DNA of 59,962 nucleotides from Elusimicrobia bacterium GWB2_63_16. GTDB lineage: Bacteria > Elusimicrobiota > Elusimicrobia > Elusimicrobiales > UBA9959. The notes beneath the pieces are model-generated. The model made no database searches, was not told the origin of the DNA, and was given only the letters and a program-made list of their open reading frames with translations. The stretch spans positions 1 through 59,962 of the forward strand of contig MGTZ01000007.1 in the NCBI GenBank assembly GCA_001799715.1, in the 5' to 3' direction. How positions within the stretch are numbered: the first letter of the stretch is position 1; the number at the start of each line of letters is the position of its first letter. Position numbers and translations under genes: made by a program. Of the stretch, positions 17,093-24,992 are shown in pieces.

Positions 17093-18151
17093 TTACTGCA
17101 GTTCGGCGTCCAGGTCGTAAGAGGAAGTGCGGTTGACCTTGACCGGGCGCTTGGCGTTCTTGATGAGCAGCTGCGACAGGTCGGCCGCGCCGCCCCTATG
17201 CATGGCCACGTCCAGCACCGCGACGCCGCCGCTGAAAGAGCGCACCCAGGAGGCGCGCACCGCGGGGATATTGCGCAGCAGCTTGGTGAACTCGCTGAGG
17301 TCGTTCATGGTGGCCACGTTGGCCAGGTTCAGGCGCACAATGGATTTTTCCCTGAGGGCCTTGAGCACGCTGTCCTTGAGCGGGTCGGAGGCCTTCTTGG
17401 CCGCGTTGATGATGGAGGCCCGGGCGGCGGCCTGGTCGTTGAGGTCTATGCCGCCGGCGGATTCCTGCACCGAGGTCAGCGTCTCCAGCGAGCCCTGCTT
17501 GACGGCCGCCAGAGAGATGCCGGCCCGGTAGGACACGAAGCCGCCGAGGCCTTCCCTGGTGTTGAAGGAGGTGCGGACATCGCCCTTGATGACGATGTCG
17601 GCCTTGTCCTTCTCTCCGGTGATGAAACCGGCCTCGATGAGGCGGTTCTTCAGTTCCAGAGCGGCATAATCGGTCTGCAGCGGCTGTCCGTCCGCCGACT
17701 CGGCGATGTCGAAGCCGATGACCGGGTTGCCCAGCTTCTGCGGCTCAGTCTCCAGCGTCCGGAGCTTGGCTGAAAGATCTTCCTTGCGCACGTGGGCGCG
17801 GATGCGGGTCTTGTAGAACTCGCCGTCGCGCCACTCCTTGAGCGTCTCGTATTTCTCTATGTAGCCCTCGCTGCGGGAGGTGATGCTGTCGTCTATCAGG
17901 ATGGCCTTGGAGACCATGGCGTCCTGCGAGACGTACACGCCGACCACCAGGCCGAGGGCGTTCTTCATGGCCTCGGCGAGGGCGGTCTTGCGGGCGCCTT
18001 CGGTGTCCCCCCCTACCAGCGGGGCCATGCCTTCGGCTTCCACCACCTCGGTTTCGTAAGCGGGATTAAGGGCGCTCTTGCGGGCGCCCCCGCAGCCGGC
18101 GGCGGCCAGGAAGACCGCCGCGAGCAGCGCGCGGGAAAGGCGGGACGTCAT
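17093..18151 (-). CDS. Lipoprotein with FlgT-N-like domain
   Basis: The 352-residue protein has a lipobox (LAAAGC at about residues 15-20). The region around residues 38-130 (VEAEGMAPLVGGDTEGARKTALAEAMKNAL...GYIEKYETL...YKTRIRAHV) resembles the flagellar assembly T N-terminal/LPP20-like fold that occurs in envelope proteins. A second half has helical and beta segments without a clear match. It lies 9 nt downstream of a second small lipoprotein gene in the same orientation. No flagellar genes are present, so the flagellar name should not be read as function. An outer-membrane-associated role is inferred. Confidence 0.7.
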   Translation of the reverse strand: MTSRLSRALLAAVFLAAAGCGGARKSALNPAYETEVVEAEGMAPLVGGDTEGARKTALAEAMKNALGLVVGVYVSQDAMVSKAILIDDSITSRSEGYIEKYETLKEWRDGEFYKTRIRAHVRKEDLSAKLRTLETEPQKLGNPVIGFDIAESADGQPLQTDYAALELKNRLIEAGFITGEKDKADIVIKGDVRTSFNTREGLGGFVSYRAGISLAAVKQGSLETLTSVQESAGGIDLNDQAAARASIINAAKKASDPLKDSVLKALREKSIVRLNLANVATMNDLSEFTKLLRNIPAVRASWVRSFSGGVAVLDVAMHRGGAADLSQLLIKNAKRPVKVNRTSSYDLDAELQ

Positions 18152-18160
18152 CGGGCGGCC

Positions 18161-18610
18161 TTACTCGGCCAGCTTGATGCCGGCTTCCTTGAGCGCCTTC
18201 TTGGGCAGGCGCAGCACGACGATGCAGCCGTCGTCGGAGGTCCATTCTGTGCGGACCACCTGCGCGCCTTTGATCACGGCGTCGATCTTGGTGGCGAGCA
18301 CGGAATCGGTCTCTATGGCTTTCTCTACGGTAATGCCGCCTTCCAGCTGCACGCCCTTGATGAAGGAGAGCATGTTGTACTGGCCGTTGACGATGGAGGC
18401 GTTGCGCGAGGTGGCCATGCGCTGGGTCTTGTTCTCCAGCGTCTGGTCGGCGGCGCCTATGCCGCGGGCGAAGATGTAATTCTTGGTGATGCCTTCCTCG
18501 ACCCACTCCCTCTCTATTTCGCCGGTCTTGCCGACCGAGCCCTTATCCGGGGAAGACGAACAGCCGGCTACCAGCAGAGCGGCCATGGCGGTAAAAAGTA
18601 ATCTTTTCAT
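18161..18610 (-). CDS. LPP20-family lipoprotein
   Basis: The 149-residue protein has a lipobox (LLVAGC at about residues 12-17) and an LPP20-like domain: NYIFARGIGAADQTLENKTQRMATSRNASIV, then VVRTEWTSDDGCIVVLRLPK. The alternation of an Ala/Arg-rich helix with a strand carrying W-x-x-D-D-G is typical of the family, whose role is unknown beyond envelope localisation. It heads a two-gene lipoprotein operon ending at the terminator near 17060. Confidence 0.8.
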   Translation of the reverse strand: MKRLLFTAMAALLVAGCSSSPDKGSVGKTGEIEREWVEEGITKNYIFARGIGAADQTLENKTQRMATSRNASIVNGQYNMLSFIKGVQLEGGITVEKAIETDSVLATKIDAVIKGAQVVRTEWTSDDGCIVVLRLPKKALKEAGIKLAE

Positions 18611-18690
18611 TTATAAACCCTCCTTAACTTTCATAAGTAATTCTATAAACAAAACTCCATGGTGTCAATTTGACTTAGGATACGTGCATA

Positions 18691-18720
18691 GGCCCGACAA
18701 GGGTACGCCTTCTCCGGGCC
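18691..18720. repeat. Small palindrome carrying GGGTACGCCTTCT
   Basis: A 30-bp imperfect palindrome (GGCCCG...CGGGCC with AAGG/CCTT inside) shares GGGTACGCCTTCT with the left arm of element E (around 55408-55421). It resembles the short palindrome at 30371-30392. It lacks a T tract on either strand, so it is a poor terminator. It may be a remnant of, or an arm source for, the palindromic family. Confidence 0.5.
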
Positions 18721-18736
18721 TGGCGTTCCCCGTTGG

Positions 18737-19903
18737 TTAGTAGATCCAGAAGAAGTCGGAGTCCTTCTTCTTTTCGGGGGCCGGGGCGGTCTTGGCCCTG
18801 GGCTTGACGGGAGCCGCCTTGGCCGGGGCCTGGCGATCCGGGCGCGGCGCCTTATAGGAGGTCTTTTTCTTGTACTCGTTGATTGTTATGCTGCTGAACT
18901 TATAGGAGAAGGCTATCAGCGAAGAATTGTAGACCTCGTTGCCCATGCCGGTGGAGAAATCCAGGGCCATGTCGCCGTAATGCAGGCCGAAGCCCAGCGT
19001 CATGCCTTTATTGTCCTCAGCCGCCTTGTACCCCAGGCGCAGGTTGAAGATGCGCTGGAAATGGTACTCGAGACCGAAGCGCAGGCTCTTGATGGACTCG
19101 TTCATGTAGAAGTCGGACTCCGCGGCGAGCAGCACCGACTGGTCCATCACCGTGGGCCGCTCCCAGGCCGCGCCCAGGCGCAGGATGGACGGCAGCGGCG
19201 TGGTCTCCGTGCCGTACTTCAACCCGCCGCCGTAGTTGGAGATGGAGGCGCCCAGCGACAGGCCCAGGTTGCGCTCCGTAAGCAGCCAGCCCGCGTCGAA
19301 AGCGAGCGCGGAGGGAGGAGAGTCGTCCTCCAGCATGGTGGAGCGGACATACTTCACGTTGAGGCCGAGGTACTGGTCTATCGCGGCCTTAAAGCCCTCG
19401 AGGTTGACCTCGTCGGAGTAGACGCGCTCGCCGTAGCCAGCCGTGAGGACCAGGTCCTTCTGGGCGTCGAAATTCCTGGAGACGACGGAGCCGTCGTTGG
19501 CGATAAGGTTGTACTGAAAGGAGCCGGCGTCCGCCATCATCAGGGAAAAGGCCGCGCCCGGTTTGGAGAGGCCCGCGAACCCGATCAGGGGCAGCGGCGT
19601 GGCGCCGGCCAGGTAGTTGAGGGAGGAATCGTCGAAACCGGAATGGTACATGGCCGAAGCTTCGGGGACGTAGAGCCGTCCGAGGCCGGCGGGATTGTAG
19701 GCGATAGAGTAGACGTCGTCGACAACGGCGACGAAAGCCCCCCCCATGCCGGCGGCGCGGGGGCTCATCTCGGTCTTGAGCACCTGCATCGCGGCGGAGC
19801 CGGGGCCGCCGGCGGCGGCGGGCAGGGCGTGGGCCAGGAAAGCGGCGGCGCAAAGCAGTGCCGCGGCCGTCTTTCCCGATATAATTTTAGTCCTGGTGTT
19901 CAT
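18737..19903 (-). CDS. PorV/PorQ-family outer-membrane beta-barrel protein
   Basis: The 388-residue protein has a signal peptide. The PorV/PorQ (UPF0164) signature near residues 50-80 reads SPRAAGMGGAFVAVVDDVYSIAYNPAGLG. Alternating aromatic beta strands follow, and a Lys/Pro/Ala-rich tail with KAAPVKPRAK ends in an aromatic FFWIY. PorV homologues act as shuttle or attachment proteins for C-terminally tagged cargo in type IX secretion. The next gene upstream encodes a secreted peptidase with a C-terminal sorting-like domain, which supports that reading. It begins 21 nt after the peptidase stop on the same strand. Confidence 0.85.
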   Translation of the reverse strand: MNTRTKIISGKTAAALLCAAAFLAHALPAAAGGPGSAAMQVLKTEMSPRAAGMGGAFVAVVDDVYSIAYNPAGLGRLYVPEASAMYHSGFDDSSLNYLAGATPLPLIGFAGLSKPGAAFSLMMADAGSFQYNLIANDGSVVSRNFDAQKDLVLTAGYGERVYSDEVNLEGFKAAIDQYLGLNVKYVRSTMLEDDSPPSALAFDAGWLLTERNLGLSLGASISNYGGGLKYGTETTPLPSILRLGAAWERPTVMDQSVLLAAESDFYMNESIKSLRFGLEYHFQRIFNLRLGYKAAEDNKGMTLGFGLHYGDMALDFSTGMGNEVYNSSLIAFSYKFSSITINEYKKKTSYKAPRPDRQAPAKAAPVKPRAKTAPAPEKKKDSDFFWIY

Positions 19904-19924
19904 AAGAGCCGCCGTAGCGCAGAC

Positions 19925-22900
19925 CTACCGGATCACCGCTATTTTCACGATCTTGTCCAGGCCGGGCCCCTTCGTCTTCACGAAGTAGATGCCGCTGGCC
20001 GCCTTGCCGCCGGAGGAATTCCGGCCGTCCCAGTCCACCGTGCCCTTGCCGGCCGGGACCGGCCCGTCGTAGACCGTCTTTACCAGCGAGCCCGACTGGG
20101 TATAGACCTTCACCGAGAGGCTGCCCGGGGACTGCACCTCGTACTTGATGATGGAGGCGGAATCGCCGGTGATGATATTGTTATAGGCCGTGGCCGCCGA
20201 GCGGTTGGCCGTCAGGTTCAGCGCGTTGGAAACGCCCAGCGAGAGCACGTGGCCCAGGTGGTTGCGGCCGAATACCTCGAGGTACACCGTGCCTACCCCG
20301 GGGTAGCGGGCGGCGAAGCCGGGCTGCAGGCGCACCCGGCCCGACATCAGGCGGCGGCCCAGGGAATCGGTATTACCCGGGGTGGCCAGCACGGCCTGGG
20401 AGACGACCATGTAGGAGCCGGGGGCGTTCGTTTTGGTGAGCGCGATCGGCTCGTAGTTGTGGTCGCGCAGCTGGGCGTACTCGAACACCAGCTCGGCCCC
20501 GGTAAGGGTGGAGGAGGTGGGCGCCACCGTGGCCGAAAAGTAGGGGTAGGGCGCGTCGAAGGCGATATCGTCGTTGTCGTAGAGGGCGGAGTAGACGCGC
20601 GCGGACGCGGTGCCCTGGGTCTTGCGGGAGAGGGTCAGCGTGTAAGGCGTGGTGGAATTGTCCTCGGAGTTGCCGTAATATATGTTGGGCGCGGCCGAGA
20701 CCACGAGGTAATACCGCCCTCCGCCGTAGGGCACGGGATAGCTGAGGGTTACGGAAGGGCTCAGCGTGGAGCAGGCCCCGCTGATGGGGCAGGCGTTGGA
20801 ACCGGTGCCGTAGATGGCCGGGATCGCCTCCGTGACATATTCGCGGTCGGCGTCGAAGAGGAACATGGAGTAAGCGTGGTAGATACCCTCGCTGGCGGTA
20901 GCCGGCAGGTCCAGCCTGGCCGTGAACTCCCCCTCGGCCAGCGGCAGGGAATAATAGTCCACGTCGCCCAGCGGGTAGACCGTGGCGGACAGGGAAGAGA
21001 GGCTGCTGACGTCGGCGGCGCACTCGGGGCCGTTGTTGGTGTCGCACAGGCCGCTGGCCCCGCTGAGTTCGTAGGCGTCGCCGCCCGGAGCCGAACCTAT
21101 GCCGTGGTCGGCGAAGGCCAGGTTGATCTTGGTGCGCATCGCGGCCGTGCAGCCGTCTCCGGAGAGTTCCAGCTGCGAGCAGGCGTCCAGCATGGCCTCG
21201 CGGAAGTTATAGAAGTTGTCGGGAAAATAGAACAGCGCCGCGAAAGCCAGCACGTCGGCGGCGTTGCGGCCGGCAAAATCCCCGGTCAGGTTGCCCAGGT
21301 AGCGGGTCCCGTTGGGATTGCCCAGTTTGTAGAGAGCCTGCGAGAGTATCATGCCGTCCTCGTGCACCTCGCCCCACCAGTCTCCGGGCATCACGCGGAT
21401 GCCGGTAGGCTGATTGGAACCGGAGATGTCGCGGGCGGAGCCCTCGCCGGCGCCTATGAAATTACCCAGCACGTTCTGGTTGGTGTAAGGTGAGCCGTCG
21501 TAGCCCTCGCTCCAGAACGAGGCCAGCGCTAAATAATCGGCCAAGGCCTCGCTGATGGCGCCGAACTCGCCGAAATTGATGATAGGGTAGATGCGGTCTA
21601 TCACGAGGTGGATGTACTCGTGGCGCACTATGGTCCCGTCCAGGGCGAAGGAGCGGAACTTCTTGTTCCAGTCGCGCGGACCGTCGCCCATGATGATATG
21701 GCCGTGTTCCAGGTCGTAATAGGCGTTCATCATGCCGTGGCAGGCCTCGCAGCCGGTGAGGCTGTCGGGCAGGCCGTTGGCATGCACCATCACCGGCACC
21801 TGGCCGTCCAGGTTGGCCGCGGCGCTGCCGTCCTGCTGCTTGTTGATAGGGTCGAAATAGCGGCGTATGGCGTTGAGGTGGTAGAAGGCGTTGACCTCGG
21901 AAAGCGCGTTGGCCTCGCCGAGGCTGGCGTCGAGGTTGAGCCCCGCGGTGGTGGTGGACCACACGACCGAGCCTGTTGGGTTGCTGCGCTCCCAGGGGGC
22001 ATTGGTCAGCACCAGGAACTTGGAATGGTCCACGGTGAAGCCGGTGGACACGCCGGAAGCGTCGGTCTCCATCGTGACCTGAAAAGAAGGATTTTCCACC
22101 GCGGCGCCGTAGAAGGCCACGGTGCGCGAGCCTATATAGGCGCCCAGCACGGCGCTGCCGTTCTGCACCTTTACTATATCCTCGTCGAGCACGGAGCCGT
22201 AGGTATCCAGCACGCCGGCGCTGAAAGCCGAGAAGCGGGGCATCACCTTGGCGAAAGTAGCATCGGGGTACTGGTCCGTCCAGTCGCCGCTGTTTATGGT
22301 GACGCTATTGGAGTAACTGGCGTTGTTGGCGTAGGGGTTGGGCGCGGCGAACGGGGTGTTCTTGGTCAGCCAGACGCCGCCGCCGTTGTCAAAGTGGGCG
22401 CTCTCGCCGCGGAAATTGGTCACCGCGAAGAAAGGTCCCTTCAGCGAGGAGAACACCTTGCCGTTCTGCTGCATGCAGTAGTCGCCGTACTGGGTGGTCG
22501 CCGTCATGCTGGAGTAGTCGTTGGCCCAGAAATACTGGTCGCGCAGGGACCTGCGCACGGGCTGCGTCCAGAAATCCTCGGCGATATTGAGCGAATCCGC
22601 TTCGTAGCCGGGCAGCGGGGAGACGGCGTAGACCGTGCCCGAGGAGGTGCCGTTGGTCAGGAAAAAGCCGTCGCTGCCGTTGCAGATATAGCGCAGGTCG
22701 TCGTAGCGGTAGAGCACGGAGCCGTCGGCCGCGTCGACGTAGTAAACCCACAGACCGCCCGCGCGGCCGCGTATCTTCCAGGCCAGCTTCAATTCCCCGG
22801 CGGCCTCGTCGGGGTAGATCACCAGCTCCGTCCGCTTGATCTTAAGCTGCGCGCCCAGGTGCATCACGGCGGCGGTGACGGCGGCCTGCTCGGTGACGGC

Positions 22901-23410
22901 CGGAACGGTATTGATCTGCAGGTCCGGCTCGAATTTGCCCTGGTAGCCGCGCACCTCTCCGGAGGCGGTTACGTGCACCCTGGCGTAGGAGAATTCCACG
23001 GGTACGCCGTCCTTGTACTGCTGGTACTGCAGGTGGGTGACGCCGCGGAATTCTTTTTTGAGCGTCAGGCGCAGCGCGGAGGGCTCCACTTTGAGCAGGT
23101 CTTTGTTCTCCGCGAAGAAAGTCATGGCGGCCTGCTCGGGCGAGCCGGCGTAGCGGGCGGTGCGGCCGCCGGTGATGGATTCGGGCAGGGCGGTGCGCGG
23201 GTTATAGCGGACTTTCCAGCCGCCGCCGTGCCTGGCGGAGAATTTGCGGAACGCTTCGCGCGCGGCCGGCGCCGGGGCCTTGCGCACCTGCCGCAGGGAA
23301 TCGGCCAGCGGGGAATGGCGCCGCTCGCGCGCCTTCTGGGCGGCGCAGAGTTCTCCCGCCCCCGTGAGGAGGAGCAGGAGGAAAGCGGGCAGGAGCAGGC
23401 GGTTTGACAT
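19925..23410 (-). CDS. Large secreted zinc metallopeptidase (thermolysin/fungalysin-like, FTP propeptide) with C-terminal sorting domain
   Basis: The 1161-residue protein has a signal peptide (MSNRLLLPAFLLLLLTGAG) and an FTP/PepSY-like propeptide (about 60-250). The catalytic domain has HEYIH (HEXXH) in TIVRHEYIHLV, the third ligand in GAISEALADYLAL, and GEVHEDGMILSQALY, which is closer to M36 fungalysin than to M4. A pre-peptidase C-terminal-type beta domain (DVDYYSLPLAEGEF) and an Ig-like part follow. The end is FlgD-like (WDGRNSSGGKAASGIYFVKT...KIVKIAVIR), as in type-A sorting domains. It lies between the HEAT-repeat and PorV-like genes in one operon, with gaps of 4 and 21 nt. Confidence 0.9.
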   Translation of the reverse strand: MSNRLLLPAFLLLLLTGAGELCAAQKARERRHSPLADSLRQVRKAPAPAAREAFRKFSARHGGGWKVRYNPRTALPESITGGRTARYAGSPEQAAMTFFAENKDLLKVEPSALRLTLKKEFRGVTHLQYQQYKDGVPVEFSYARVHVTASGEVRGYQGKFEPDLQINTVPAVTEQAAVTAAVMHLGAQLKIKRTELVIYPDEAAGELKLAWKIRGRAGGLWVYYVDAADGSVLYRYDDLRYICNGSDGFFLTNGTSSGTVYAVSPLPGYEADSLNIAEDFWTQPVRRSLRDQYFWANDYSSMTATTQYGDYCMQQNGKVFSSLKGPFFAVTNFRGESAHFDNGGGVWLTKNTPFAAPNPYANNASYSNSVTINSGDWTDQYPDATFAKVMPRFSAFSAGVLDTYGSVLDEDIVKVQNGSAVLGAYIGSRTVAFYGAAVENPSFQVTMETDASGVSTGFTVDHSKFLVLTNAPWERSNPTGSVVWSTTTAGLNLDASLGEANALSEVNAFYHLNAIRRYFDPINKQQDGSAAANLDGQVPVMVHANGLPDSLTGCEACHGMMNAYYDLEHGHIIMGDGPRDWNKKFRSFALDGTIVRHEYIHLVIDRIYPIINFGEFGAISEALADYLALASFWSEGYDGSPYTNQNVLGNFIGAGEGSARDISGSNQPTGIRVMPGDWWGEVHEDGMILSQALYKLGNPNGTRYLGNLTGDFAGRNAADVLAFAALFYFPDNFYNFREAMLDACSQLELSGDGCTAAMRTKINLAFADHGIGSAPGGDAYELSGASGLCDTNNGPECAADVSSLSSLSATVYPLGDVDYYSLPLAEGEFTARLDLPATASEGIYHAYSMFLFDADREYVTEAIPAIYGTGSNACPISGACSTLSPSVTLSYPVPYGGGRYYLVVSAAPNIYYGNSEDNSTTPYTLTLSRKTQGTASARVYSALYDNDDIAFDAPYPYFSATVAPTSSTLTGAELVFEYAQLRDHNYEPIALTKTNAPGSYMVVSQAVLATPGNTDSLGRRLMSGRVRLQPGFAARYPGVGTVYLEVFGRNHLGHVLSLGVSNALNLTANRSAATAYNNIITGDSASIIKYEVQSPGSLSVKVYTQSGSLVKTVYDGPVPAGKGTVDWDGRNSSGGKAASGIYFVKTKGPGLDKIVKIAVIR

Positions 23411-23414
23411 AAAA

Positions 23415-24506
23415 TTACTTCCGTGCGGCGCGCCGGAGGATCTTCAGCGCCCCCGAGAGTTTCACCTTGGTATCCGGGTCGTCGAGGGTCAGGGCCAGCA
23501 GCGGCAGCGCCTCGTCGTCTATAAGAGAATCGGCCACTTCGATGGCTTCCAGCCTGATGTCGGCGCTGGCGGCGGTCATGGCGTCCCTGGCGGTCTGCGC
23601 GTCTGCCGGCGAGCCGGCCTGCACGAGGCCTTTCTGTACGGCTATCTTAACGCGTATATCCTTGCTTTCGGCCGCCGCCGCGGTGAGCTTGCTCTTTACT
23701 TTTATATCCTTTATGCCGCCCAGGGCGGCTATGGCCTTCAATTTTATCGTAGGGTTCTCATCATCGGCCAGCTTGAGCAGCGCTTCCGCGGCGTCTTTGC
23801 GGGCCGGGTTGCAGCGCAGCGCGTCGAGCGCCGCCATCCGAACCCTGACCGAGGTCTCGCCGGCGAGCAGTTTGGCCAGCGGCGCGGCGGCGGAAGGGTG
23901 GCAGACCTTGGCGAGCAGCGTGGCCCCCTCGTAGCGCATAGCCTCGTCCTCGTCGGCCAGCGCGCCGGTGATCTGGGCCAGTTCTTCGGCGCGGCCAAGG
24001 CGGGCCAGCTCGCGGGCGGCGGCGTCGCGCACGGGGCCGTAATTGTCGTTCTTAAGTTTATAGAGCAGGTCGGCCGCCCGCTCGCCCTTCATCCAGGTGT
24101 AGGCCTCTATCGCCTTCTCCCGGATCTTGTTCTGAGAAATGATCTTCAGCTCTACGAGAGGATTATTGGTGACCGGGATGGGACCCTGGGCGGGGACGTC
24201 GTTGACTATGGCCAGGATGGTCTTCATCCCGGCGGGGCTGCCCAGCTCCCAGAGCGCGCGGGCCGAGGCGATGCGCACGTACTTGTCGCGGTCTTCGAGC
24301 AGGCCGCGCAGCATGCCGGCCGCGGCCTTGTTGCCGGTCTCGCCCAGGATCTCCGCGGCCAGGGCGCGCACGTCGGAGTCGTCGCTCTTGAGGTGGTCCA
24401 CCACGGTCTTCAGCGCCTTCGGCCCAAGTTCTTTCATGGCAAAAGCCTGGGCCTGCGCCGGTTGCACGGGCAGGGCCAGAAAGACTGAGAGCAGTAAGGC
24501 GGCCAT
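23415..24506 (-). CDS. Secreted HEAT-repeat protein
   Basis: The 363-residue protein has a cleavable signal peptide (MAALLLSVFLALPVQPAQAQA) followed by about ten HEAT/PBS-type helical repeats. Recurrent D-x-x-V-R-x-x-A-A-x-x-L patterns are seen, for example DSDVRALAAEILGETG, DKYVRIASARALWELG, YGPVRDAAARELARLG and DTKVKLSGALKILR. Such solenoids are protein-binding scaffolds; with the signal peptide it should act in the periplasm. It is the first gene of the operon with the metallopeptidase and the PorV-like barrel. Its ATG lies 6 nt after a TAGAAT box. Confidence 0.87.
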   Translation of the reverse strand: MAALLLSVFLALPVQPAQAQAFAMKELGPKALKTVVDHLKSDDSDVRALAAEILGETGNKAAAGMLRGLLEDRDKYVRIASARALWELGSPAGMKTILAIVNDVPAQGPIPVTNNPLVELKIISQNKIREKAIEAYTWMKGERAADLLYKLKNDNYGPVRDAAARELARLGRAEELAQITGALADEDEAMRYEGATLLAKVCHPSAAAPLAKLLAGETSVRVRMAALDALRCNPARKDAAEALLKLADDENPTIKLKAIAALGGIKDIKVKSKLTAAAAESKDIRVKIAVQKGLVQAGSPADAQTARDAMTAASADIRLEAIEVADSLIDDEALPLLALTLDDPDTKVKLSGALKILRRAARK

Positions 24507-24512
24507 ATATAA

Positions 24513-24518
24513 ATTCTA
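24513..24518 (-). promoter_or_regulatory. Possible -10 with leaderless start (HEAT-peptidase-PorV operon)
   Basis: TAGAAT on the minus strand ends 6 nt before the ATG at 24506, so transcription would begin at about the start codon. No clear -35 at 17 nt was found. Confidence 0.4.
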
Positions 24519-24584
24519 GTTTTTCCTGTTTACGGTATGGTTAACTTTTGATTACAAATAAGTTACGGAACGCGCACGATAAAT

Positions 24585-24762
24585 CGTGCCCTCTAGAGGA
24601 TTCGGCCACAACTCTCGGGCTCACCGTCGTTCGCCCTCGGTCGCGGCCCCGGCTCCCAGCTGCGGCCTGCTGGCCTCGCTGGTCCGCCTTTCGAATCCTC
24701 ACGCGCGGCATAATTATGCCGCGCTTAGCGTGCACGCGAAAGCGTGCCCTCTAGAGGATTCG
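24585..24762. repeat. Palindromic element C abutting tRNA-Arg, bounded by 20-nt tRNA-derived direct repeat
   Basis: The 20-nt sequence at 24585-24604 is repeated exactly at 24743-24762, where it covers the last 18 nt of the tRNA gene plus 2 nt. Each copy is preceded by a small hairpin (GCACGAT/ATCGTGC at 24574-24589; GCACGC/GCGTGC at 24732-24747). Between them GAGGATTCG (24596-24604) and its inverse CGAATCCTC (24692-24700) bracket about 87 bp of GC-rich sequence. That interior includes, on the minus strand, ACGGTGAGCCCGAG, resembling the ACGGTGTGGCCGAG core of the other elements. A perfect 22-bp palindrome (24703-24724) follows. The rest of the 24507-24992 gap holds a promoter and two short hairpins (24825-24841, 24843-24867). 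Confidence 0.7.
24703..24724. repeat. Perfect 22-bp palindrome
   Basis: GCGCGGCATAA followed by its exact inverse is centred on AATT. Its size matches the 20-22 bp palindromes that would form if elements A and B were excised, so it could be an unoccupied site or the terminator hairpin of the tRNA. There is no T tract. Confidence 0.6.
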
Positions 24763-24818
24763 AACCTCTAACCTACTGCTTCGAAGGCAGTTGCTCTATC
24801 CAGTTGAGCTAAGAGGGC
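24745..24818 (-). tRNA. tRNA-Arg (anticodon TCG)
   Basis: The minus strand gives a complete cloverleaf: acceptor GCCCTCT/AGAGGGC, D stem GCTC/GAGC, anticodon stem ACTGC/GCAGT with loop CTTCGAA (anticodon TCG), and T stem AGAGG/CCTCT with TTCGAAT loop. The discriminator is A and CCA is not encoded. It reads CGN arginine codons. Its 3' end is the site of the direct repeat of element C. Confidence 0.95.
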
Positions 24819-24892
24819 GCTTGTCCCGCCACCAAAGCGGGCGGCCGGACTCCGCCCCGCTCCGGCCTGGCAAGGTAATCCTGCCCGGGCGG

Positions 24893-24921
24893 TTGAGAAA
24901 CTATTCATATTATTATAGAAT
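24893..24921 (+). promoter_or_regulatory. Sigma-70-type promoter for yebC-ruvCAB operon
   Basis: TTGAGA (24893-24898) and TAGAAT (24916-24921) with 17-nt spacing, each 5/6 to consensus. An AAGGAG site follows shortly before the ATG at 24993. Confidence 0.8.
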
Positions 24922-24992
24922 TTATTTGCCGCAAGCGTAAAAAGCGGCGAATTTTCTGCGGAAACGCACTCACAAGCATCAAGGAGCTTACC

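Noticed and set aside
24541-24735. Small open frames around the tRNA-Arg repeat
   Set aside because: They consist of palindromic and tRNA-derived sequence, with no start signals or protein-like composition.
24585-24762. Prophage or genomic island at tRNA-Arg
   Set aside because: The direct repeats bracket only 158 bp and there is no integrase or phage gene on either side, so at most it is a miniature or remnant element.
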